Assembly: GCA_017795005.1 (NCBI GenBank)
Contig: CP051242.1
Span: 1,178,001 to 1,242,000 of the forward strand
Origin: Balneolaceae bacterium
Lineage (GTDB): Bacteria > Bacteroidota > Rhodothermia > Balneolales > Balneolaceae
DNA length: 64,000 bases
Direction of reading: 5' to 3'
Position 1 is the first letter of the stretch. Each line of letters begins with the position of its first letter. The notes below the pieces were generated by a model. It made no database searches. It had not been told where the DNA came from and saw nothing but the letters and a program-made list of their open reading frames with translations. A program made the position numbers and the translations under genes. Shown piece by piece: positions 54,431 to 62,021 of the stretch.

Positions 54431-56890
54431 TTATTCCCCTTTCAAACTGTCTACCGGATTAATTGTAGTTGCCTTAAAGGATTGGTATCCCACAGAAAAC
54501 CATGCAATTAGCAGACTGGCTAAACCGGCGATTAAAAATGTCCAAACACTTATTTCAGTTTTGAAAGCAAATCCTTCTAACCAGGTGTTCATTGTATACC
54601 AGGTTATAGGAATTGCAATTAAAAAAGCGGCAAGAACCAGTTTTGTGAATTCTTTATTTACCAGTAAAACTATTCCTTTCGAAGAAGCTCCTAATACTTT
54701 TCTAACTCCAATTTCTTTAGTTTTGCGAACTACTAATAATGAAGCGAGACCAAATAATCCAAGACAAGCAATGATAATTGCAAAACTGGATCCAAAAGTT
54801 ACGATTTGACTTAGCCGTTCTTCCTGACGATACTGACTATCAACGGCTTCATCTAAAAAGGTAAGGTTAAATGGCTCTCCCGGACTAATTTCATCCCAGG
54901 ATTTTTCCAAAGAAGCCAATGTAGCAGGGATATTAGTTGGACCGATTTTAACTGAGATGCTTGGTGATGATGAACTGAGGTCCAGATTAGCGACTCCTGA
55001 AAAAATAATCCGTGGATCAATAACCATTGCCAGTGGTTCAACATTAGTTCTCAGAGACGCGAAATTAAAGTCTTCAACTACACCAATGATTTGATGTTCA
55101 AAAAAGTCAGGATTTGGTAGTTTAGAATTTAATGGATCGGTCCATCCATGATCTTCAGCAAAAGCCTGATTAATAATAATTCCGGTTCTGGAATCAGATG
55201 AAATATCCTCTGAAAACCCTCTTCCTTCTACAAAATTCAACTCCATCAAATTTGTATAATAGTGGTCCACAAGATTCATGCGGAAAGGGTGAATCTTGTC
55301 TTCTATGTCTCTGTAATCTGCCGAAATCCAGTAATTGTCGGCTGGTGTATACAGCGAGGTAGAAACACTTTTTACTTCCGGTATTGAGGCTAACTGAGAC
55401 TTAAACAGCTCTGTTCTATTAGTTGCCCGCTCCATCAACCCCAAAAAACCGGTTTCCTGATCGGGGTTATCATCAATTTCAATAATAACAATGTGGTCTT
55501 TTTGGTATCCTAAATCAGCTGATCTTAAGAATTCCAATTGATCAGACATTACAAGCGTACTTCCTATTAAAAAGATAGAGAGCGTAAACTGAAAAACGAC
55601 CATACCGGTTCTGAACAAACTTCGATCTCCTTTTACCTGAATTTTTCCTTTTAGTACTTCAACAGGTTTAAAACCGGAAAGGATTAAAGCAGGATAAATT
55701 CCGGCAATCAAACTGATGAATACAGTAAGACCAAGAAAAAGTGAAACCATTTGAAGAGAAAAAGACAGAGAAAGTGAGGTTCCGGCAAGTTGATTGAAAT
55801 AAGGCATCAAAACTTCTGACAGCAATAAGCCGGCGCTTAAAGCGAGAATTGTCATTAACAATGCTTCTCCCCAGAATTGAAACATTAGGTGAGTTCGTTC
55901 AGCTCCGATGGTTTTGCGAATTCCAACTTCTTTGGCTCTACTTACAGACTTGCTTATAGATAAAGTCATAAAGTTAACGCAAGCAATAAGCAGTACCAAT
56001 GCAGCTATTCCCAAAAGAATATATAAATAGGTAGGATCGGTGACAGCAGCTATTCCCACAGGAACTTCAGGATTTAACCGGATATCAGTTAACGGTTGCA
56101 GGTCCACGGTATATTGACTTCGATTCCATTCTTCCTCACCTAAAATTTCCTTCATCATGGAAACTAGTTTAGGTCTGGTATCAGAAATCTCGGCTTTTTC
56201 GTCAAAAAGTATATAGGTTTCAGGAATAACTGAGAACCATCCATTGTAAGCTCTTTCGCTAAAAAGCTTTCTGCCATTCTCCATAGGGATGAGGAGTTCA
56301 TAAGTAATACTGGAATTAGTTGGGTAGTCCTGAATCAGCCCGGATACCGTGAAAGGTTCAAACTGATCATTCATTTTTACTAACAATGTTTTACCGAGTA
56401 CATCTTCAGTACCGAAAAAACGCAGAGCGGAAGTAGGTGTGAGTACAACATTGGATGTTTGAGCAAATACCGTTTCCGGGTTTCCATGTAACAACTCAAA
56501 ATCGAACATGGAGAAAAACTCAGTATCAACCAGCTGAATGGGTTCTGAGAATCCTTCACTTTGATCGTCAGATTTAACTAAATCGTTATAGATATATCTC
56601 CGAGCTATTTGGTTAGCTTCAGGAATATTTTCCGAAATGGTTTCTTTTAACCGGAGTGGGGTTGTGGTGTTCCAATAGATACTACCATCACCATAATCTT
56701 CATGAACCCATGCACGATAAATTTGATCAGATTTTGAATGAAATTTATCATAGCTGAACTCATTTGTGAGGTAGAGCAGAATTAATAAACAACAAGCTAC
56801 ACCAACAGAGAGGCCAAAAATATTAATACTCGAGTAAGTCTTATTCTTGTATAAATTTCGAAGGGCAATTTTGATATAATTTTTGAACAT
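54431..56890 (-). CDS. MacB/FtsX-type ABC permease 2
   Basis: 819 residues, same two-half layout as its neighbours. TM1 near 22-44 (INIFGLSVGVACCLLILLYL). The first coupling helix is SVSRAKEVGIRKTIGAERTH and the second KTKEIGVRKVLGASSKG. The C-terminus is NPVDSLKGE. The periplasmic domains differ substantially from the other copies, whereas the membrane segments are alike. It begins after the 240-base gap holding a heptamer array, and a weak -7-like TACTTTGG box lies about 50 bases upstream of its start, so it may start its own transcript with permease 1 and the ATPase. Confidence 0.88.
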   Translation of the reverse strand: MFKNYIKIALRNLYKNKTYSSINIFGLSVGVACCLLILLYLTNEFSYDKFHSKSDQIYRAWVHEDYGDGSIYWNTTTPLRLKETISENIPEANQIARRYIYNDLVKSDDQSEGFSEPIQLVDTEFFSMFDFELLHGNPETVFAQTSNVVLTPTSALRFFGTEDVLGKTLLVKMNDQFEPFTVSGLIQDYPTNSSITYELLIPMENGRKLFSERAYNGWFSVIPETYILFDEKAEISDTRPKLVSMMKEILGEEEWNRSQYTVDLQPLTDIRLNPEVPVGIAAVTDPTYLYILLGIAALVLLIACVNFMTLSISKSVSRAKEVGIRKTIGAERTHLMFQFWGEALLMTILALSAGLLLSEVLMPYFNQLAGTSLSLSFSLQMVSLFLGLTVFISLIAGIYPALILSGFKPVEVLKGKIQVKGDRSLFRTGMVVFQFTLSIFLIGSTLVMSDQLEFLRSADLGYQKDHIVIIEIDDNPDQETGFLGLMERATNRTELFKSQLASIPEVKSVSTSLYTPADNYWISADYRDIEDKIHPFRMNLVDHYYTNLMELNFVEGRGFSEDISSDSRTGIIINQAFAEDHGWTDPLNSKLPNPDFFEHQIIGVVEDFNFASLRTNVEPLAMVIDPRIIFSGVANLDLSSSSPSISVKIGPTNIPATLASLEKSWDEISPGEPFNLTFLDEAVDSQYRQEERLSQIVTFGSSFAIIIACLGLFGLASLLVVRKTKEIGVRKVLGASSKGIVLLVNKEFTKLVLAAFLIAIPITWYTMNTWLEGFAFKTEISVWTFLIAGLASLLIAWFSVGYQSFKATTINPVDSLKGE

Positions 56891-56936
56891 AAAATCAGCT
56901 GGTTAATTAACTGATATCAATAATGCCAACAATCGT

Positions 56937-56950
56937 ACCAAAGTATTTAA
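56937..56950 (-). promoter_or_regulatory. Possible -7 box upstream of permease 2
   Basis: On the minus strand TACTTTGG reads close to TAnnTTTG (one mismatch), about 50 bases before the ATG at 56890. A T-rich stretch about 20 bases further upstream could stand for the -33 element. Weak evidence. Confidence 0.25.
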
Positions 56951-57039
56951 ATCATCGAAATAAGCTAAAAAACGCTGATTAGGTGCAAAAAAATGTACGC
57001 TTTTATACAGAAGGTGTACGGTTACGAACAATTGGGTTT

Positions 57040-57128
57040 AGCTGTTAGCATTTAACTATTAGTTGTAGAAACTCAACTAATAGCTAAAAGCTTGAAACTA
57101 ACAGCTAACAGCTAACAGCTAACAGCTA
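57040..57128. repeat. Inverted repeat plus heptanucleotide array (ACAGCTA)x4 between permease genes
   Basis: CTATTAGTTG/CAACTAATAG (10-base arms, about 57054-57082) precedes AGCTAAAAGC and then four perfect copies of ACAGCTA (57101-57128) with partial copies on both sides. The AGCTATTAG/CTAATAGCT and TAACAGC words match the palindrome inside the methyltransferase gene at 28729. Confidence 0.8.
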
Positions 57129-57131
57129 ACA

Positions 57132-59498
57132 CTACTCACTCTTCAAGCTTTTAACCGGGTTCATCAAAGCTGCCTTAATGGATTGCCAACTCACTGTTAG
57201 CCAGGCAATAATAAGAGCACAAACTCCTGAGGCAATAAATACCCACCATTCGATTCCTGAACTGTAAGCAAAGTCATCAATCCAGATATCCATGAGATAC
57301 CATGAAACCGGAATGGATATGAATATTGAGATTAATACAAGTTTGGTGAAATCTTTCGACATTAGTATAACAAGACTCTGAACAGAGGCCCCCAATACTT
57401 TACGAATGCCAATTTCTTTGGATCGTTGCTCTGCTGTAAAAGCAGATAAACCAAACAACCCTAAGCAGGAAATAAGGATTGCAAAAATAGAAAAGTACTT
57501 AGCAAGTTCACCAATCCTTATTTCACTACGATAGAGTGATGCGTACTGGTCATCCATAAAATTATATTCAAATGGATAGTTTGCATTAAATGATTTGTAT
57601 GTATCCTCAAGAGCTGCCAGTGTAGAAGTGATATTATTACTTTCGATTCGAACAAATCCCCTCCAGCCTGTATCTGGTCTATACCTGAAGAAAAGAGGTT
57701 CAACTTCACTTCTCAGGCTTTGGAAGTTAAAGTCTTTTACAACACCAATGATCTCCATTTCATAATCATCCCAGAGCGTAATCACTTTTCCTACAGGGTC
57801 TTCCAGCCCCATTACTTCAATTCCACGTTCATTGAATATGATTTTAGAAGTGTCAGTAATTCCAAATTCTTCAGAAAAGAAACGTCCTTCAACAAGTTCG
57901 AATCCCATGGTTTCTTTTAAGTCATGGTCTGCAATAACATTCTCAAAAAGTATTCTGGAATCGGGATCTTTATTTTCCCAATCCAGTCCGGAAGTATTTG
58001 AATTTCTTCCTAAAAAAGTGGAGCTGCTTCTGGATACATATTGCACTCCCGGGATAGCCTCGACTTGTTCTTTGAAGGTATCCCAGCGATCATAAATTTC
58101 ATCCTCAACCGTAAAAAAGACAAGGTTTTCTTTTTTATAGCCCAGATTTTTTTGTTGGGTGAATTGAATTTGACGATAAATTATTATGGTCGATATAATG
58201 AGAATAACAGATAAACTGAACTGAAATACGACAAGTCCTTTTCTGGCAAAAACTTCTTTAAACGAGGATTTTAAAGATCCTTTAAGAGATTTCACAGCTT
58301 CAATAGAGGAAAGATAAAATGCGGGATAGCTACCCGACACCAAGCCAGTGATAAATACCGTGCCTATAAAAATGGAAAGAAGTACTGGATTAGAGTAATC
58401 AACAGATATTGTCTTTCCTGTAATGTTATTAAATACCGGTAAACTTAATTCTACAAAAAGAATGGAGATAAAAAGGGAAAAGAAACTAATGATCATCGAT
58501 TCACCAATAAACTGTCCGATTAAAGAACCCTGACTTGCTCCAATCGATTTCCTGATCCCAACTTCTTTAGCACGTTTTGTTGCTTTAGCAGTACTCAAGT
58601 TCATAAAGTTGATACAAGCTATCAAGAGAACGAAAATTGCTACGATAATAAATAAACGTACGTATTCTATTCTGCCGCCAGACTGCACTTTATTTTCAAA
58701 TTGCCCATATAAATATCGTTCAGCAAAAGGGTAGACAAAAACTTCTACATTAGAATCATCCTCCACATCTTTCTCTTTTACATAATTAAGAATCTTGTCA
58801 TTAAGTGCATTTTGATCGGTACCGGGAATGAGTTTAGCAATGGCTCTCGGTCCATTATTCCCCCAGTCACTTGCCCATTCATTTGTTTGGAGCCAATCAT
58901 CATAGTTTAATAGTACATCAAACTGAAAAGTGGAATTATCCGGCATTTCCCTAAATACTCCGGTTACTATAAGTTCTGTAGTATTATTATAGGTTATCGC
59001 TTCTCCAACAGGATTAGTTGTTTCCCCAAAATATTTTTTGGCTGTTTCTTCAGAAAGCACCACGGTATTGGGTTCTGTAAGTAACTCATCCCGATTTCCA
59101 TACACTAGATCTATACTCAGAATTTTAAAGAAGTCATTTTCAACATCCAGCCCATTTTCATAATAGTTCAAATTGTCTTTAGAGAATAAGCGGTCTGAGT
59201 TCCAGGTATAGTTAGAAGCATATTCGAAATCAGGATATTCTTCTTTTAAATTGCGAGCTATAATTCCCGGTGTTGATAACGTAGCAAATGTCTCTTCAGA
59301 GTATTCCTGAAACTCCATGATTTGGACGATTCTATCTGTGTCAGCGTGATACTTGTTAACGTTCATTTCATCAAGTACCCATAGAAAAATGAGAAAGCTA
59401 CAGGTAAGTCCGATTGATAAACCTGATAGGTTAATAAGGAAGGAACTCTTTTGACGTCTGAATCCCCGGAACGCCGTCTTCAAATAATTTTTAAGCAT
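57132..59498 (-). CDS. MacB/FtsX-type ABC permease 3
   Basis: 788 residues, eight predicted spans in two halves. Coupling segments KRAKEVGIRKSIGASQGS and QRSKEIGIRKVLGASVQS; ends NPVKSLKSE. The start ATG at 59498 follows directly on a T7 run that ends a 16-pair hairpin, and the GGAG of that hairpin's last arm sits 7 bases before the ATG as a Shine-Dalgarno sequence. Expression by read-through would depend on opening this stem. Otherwise like its neighbours, with a distinct pair of periplasmic domains. Confidence 0.88.
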   Translation of the reverse strand: MLKNYLKTAFRGFRRQKSSFLINLSGLSIGLTCSFLIFLWVLDEMNVNKYHADTDRIVQIMEFQEYSEETFATLSTPGIIARNLKEEYPDFEYASNYTWNSDRLFSKDNLNYYENGLDVENDFFKILSIDLVYGNRDELLTEPNTVVLSEETAKKYFGETTNPVGEAITYNNTTELIVTGVFREMPDNSTFQFDVLLNYDDWLQTNEWASDWGNNGPRAIAKLIPGTDQNALNDKILNYVKEKDVEDDSNVEVFVYPFAERYLYGQFENKVQSGGRIEYVRLFIIVAIFVLLIACINFMNLSTAKATKRAKEVGIRKSIGASQGSLIGQFIGESMIISFFSLFISILFVELSLPVFNNITGKTISVDYSNPVLLSIFIGTVFITGLVSGSYPAFYLSSIEAVKSLKGSLKSSFKEVFARKGLVVFQFSLSVILIISTIIIYRQIQFTQQKNLGYKKENLVFFTVEDEIYDRWDTFKEQVEAIPGVQYVSRSSSTFLGRNSNTSGLDWENKDPDSRILFENVIADHDLKETMGFELVEGRFFSEEFGITDTSKIIFNERGIEVMGLEDPVGKVITLWDDYEMEIIGVVKDFNFQSLRSEVEPLFFRYRPDTGWRGFVRIESNNITSTLAALEDTYKSFNANYPFEYNFMDDQYASLYRSEIRIGELAKYFSIFAILISCLGLFGLSAFTAEQRSKEIGIRKVLGASVQSLVILMSKDFTKLVLISIFISIPVSWYLMDIWIDDFAYSSGIEWWVFIASGVCALIIAWLTVSWQSIKAALMNPVKSLKSE

Positions 59499-59540
59499 AA
59501 AAAAACTCCGTGTTAAGGTCTGAACTTAACACGGAGTTTT
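59499..59540 (-). terminator. Terminator hairpin whose 3' arm holds the next gene's ribosome site
   Basis: Perfect 16-base inverted repeat (59525-59540 with 59502-59517, loop GACCTGA-like 7 bases), then T7 on the minus strand. It lies 48 bases after the permease 4 stop. The arm includes GGAG (59506-59509), spaced 7 bases from the ATG at 59498. Confidence 0.8.
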
Positions 59541-59588
59541 ATACGTATGGTTACATTAAAACCAGAATTTGTTCACTTTCAGATAGAT

Positions 59589-62015
59589 TTATTCACTTTT
59601 TAAACTATTAACCGGGTTTGTAAGGGCTGCTTTTACAGATTGCCAGCTTACAGTAAGTAAGGCTACTCCAAGTGCCAGAATTCCTGATAACAGGAAGGTC
59701 CAAACAGAGAGTTCTGTTTGATATGCAAAATTATCCAACCAGTTATTCATCAAATACCAGGAAACGGGAACAGCTACTATAAAGGAAACCCCAACTAACT
59801 TAGTAAATTCTTTTGAGAGCAGAATAATTATGCCTGCTACTGAAGCTCCTAATACTTTTCGGACCCCAATTTCTTTGGTTCGTTGAAATGCCATGTATGC
59901 AGCTAATCCAAATAGTCCTACACAAGCAATGATAATTGCCAGAATTGAGAAAAAGGCTAAAAGAGTTCCGGAAACTGCTTCAGATTTATACATTCGATCC
60001 AGATCGCTATCCAGAAAAGAATAAAGGAATGGCTCTCCCGGGGCATATAATTCCCAGGTTTCTTCAATATTTGCAACGGTTTGTTGAATGTTTGAGGATT
60101 CAAATCTAATTGGCATAAATGTGGCGAAACCAACCTGACTCTCATTACTGTAAATTGCTAAAGGTGTAACATTGGTTCTCAGTGATTCAAAATTGAAATC
60201 GTCTACAACACCAATTACAGTGTAGTCTATGGATAGGATATTTCCATTTTGGTCTGGATTAGTGGTAGTCAAAGTAGCACCAATAGGATTTTCGAGTCCG
60301 AAAGTTTTAACAGCAGTTTCATTAAGAATAACATTTAACGAATCATTGAAATCTTCAGAGAAAGCCCGCCCTTCGGTAATTTTTGTATCCATGGTTTCAA
60401 AGTAGTAATCATCTACCGACAAACTCTTGGTAGTGAGTACATCCGACTCACCCGGCTTCTGAAATTGAGAACCAAAGAAGTAACCACCCGGCATGGTAGA
60501 AGAAGTAGAGACCGATGTAACCTGCGTTATATTCATCAGAGCATTACGGAATGAATCTAATTCGTTAACTACATTCAGGCGTTCAAGAACAAGTACGTTT
60601 TCTTTATTGAATCCCAACTTTTTGTTTTGGATAAACTCCATTTGATTATAAACAACCAGCGTGCCGGAAATTAAAATCATTGAAATCGAAAACTGAAAAA
60701 CTACGAGTCCATTTCTTAGCCACTTTCCTTTGCTGTTGGATTTGAATTTTCCCTTTACAACTTCGATGGGTTGTAAGGATGAGATATAAAAAGCCGGATA
60801 TAAACCTGCGAGAACACCTACAAAAAGAACAATGAAGATTAAAGCCGGAATGGTTAAGGTATTTGATAAAAGACCTAGTTCGAGTGATTTGCCAGCCAAA
60901 TTATTAAAGAAAGGGAGTGCAAGTTGAATTACAGCAATTCCAAGAATCAGACTAACGAAAGTGATAAAGGTGGATTCGGTCAGGAACTGAAGAATAAGAT
61001 GCTTTCTTTCTGATCCCATTACTTTTCTCAACCCGACTTCCTGAGCTCTTTCAGCTGACTTTGCCGTTGCAAGATTAACAAAGTTTATTCCTGCTAAAAG
61101 TAGAATAAAAGCCCCGATTGATATAAAAATGTATACATACATAATATTTCCATTCGGCTTAATTTCACTTTCCAGGTTCGAAATTAAGTGGATATCAGAA
61201 ATAGGTTGAAGGGTATAAACATATCCATTCCCAGCTGCCTGATATTCTGAGTATGAAATACCCAGATTCTGTTCAATCTGGCTGGAAGCATATTTCTCAA
61301 CAACAGCAGGAATTTTGGCTTCTACTTCATCTTTGTTCGTGCCCGGTTCTAATTCTAAATAGGTGTAAGAAGAAAAAGAGATATAATTCGGGTTATTTAA
61401 AAATCCGAGATTAGTAGACGAACTTAGGAAATCGAATTTAATATGAGAGTTTTCGGGGATGTCTTCCATCACACCTACAACTTCAATTGGATTTCCATTT
61501 ACCTCAATATTTTTCCCAACAGGATTCTCATTTCCAAAATATTTAGTTGCGGTTGATTGAGTGAGAATTACCGTATTTGGGTTCTTAAGGGCAGAAGAAG
61601 GATCACCCTGAACAAAATCGAAATCAAGAACACTGAAGAAATTCGAATCAGCAGAAAAGGTATAGTATTCCTCAAATACTTTGTCTTCATACTTGACAAT
61701 GGCAGAGAAGTTTGAGAAACCAATTAGGCGGGTCGATTGCTTCACCTCAGAAATTTCTTCAGCAAGTACTTCAGAAAAACCTCCAGGTATAATAGCATAG
61801 TAGCTCACATGGTTGGGGTATTTTCTCTCCAGAACCATTCGGTAAATATTATCCCCGTTTTCATAGAATGTATCATAGGATGTTTCTTCCTGTACATATA
61901 AGGTTATCATTATACAACAGGCGAGCCCAAATGAAAGCCCTAATACATTAATTATGGTATAAGCCTTATTCTTTCGAAGACTTCTGAATGCGATTTTGAG
62001 GTAATTTTTTAGCAT
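59589..62015 (-). CDS. MacB/FtsX-type ABC permease 4
   Basis: 808 residues with the same architecture: TM1 about 22-44, coupling segments ERAQEVGLRKVMGSERKH and QRTKEIGVRKVLGASVAG, and C-terminus NPVNSLKSE. The first carries GLRK instead of GIRK. It starts 6 bases after the stop of permease 5, so these two are translated from one transcript, which the hairpin at 59499-59540 would largely end. The periplasmic loops (DTFYENGDNIYRMVLERKYP) follow the family pattern seen in all five. Confidence 0.88.
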   Translation of the reverse strand: MLKNYLKIAFRSLRKNKAYTIINVLGLSFGLACCIMITLYVQEETSYDTFYENGDNIYRMVLERKYPNHVSYYAIIPGGFSEVLAEEISEVKQSTRLIGFSNFSAIVKYEDKVFEEYYTFSADSNFFSVLDFDFVQGDPSSALKNPNTVILTQSTATKYFGNENPVGKNIEVNGNPIEVVGVMEDIPENSHIKFDFLSSSTNLGFLNNPNYISFSSYTYLELEPGTNKDEVEAKIPAVVEKYASSQIEQNLGISYSEYQAAGNGYVYTLQPISDIHLISNLESEIKPNGNIMYVYIFISIGAFILLLAGINFVNLATAKSAERAQEVGLRKVMGSERKHLILQFLTESTFITFVSLILGIAVIQLALPFFNNLAGKSLELGLLSNTLTIPALIFIVLFVGVLAGLYPAFYISSLQPIEVVKGKFKSNSKGKWLRNGLVVFQFSISMILISGTLVVYNQMEFIQNKKLGFNKENVLVLERLNVVNELDSFRNALMNITQVTSVSTSSTMPGGYFFGSQFQKPGESDVLTTKSLSVDDYYFETMDTKITEGRAFSEDFNDSLNVILNETAVKTFGLENPIGATLTTTNPDQNGNILSIDYTVIGVVDDFNFESLRTNVTPLAIYSNESQVGFATFMPIRFESSNIQQTVANIEETWELYAPGEPFLYSFLDSDLDRMYKSEAVSGTLLAFFSILAIIIACVGLFGLAAYMAFQRTKEIGVRKVLGASVAGIIILLSKEFTKLVGVSFIVAVPVSWYLMNNWLDNFAYQTELSVWTFLLSGILALGVALLTVSWQSVKAALTNPVNSLKSE

Positions 62016-62021
62016 GTTTTT

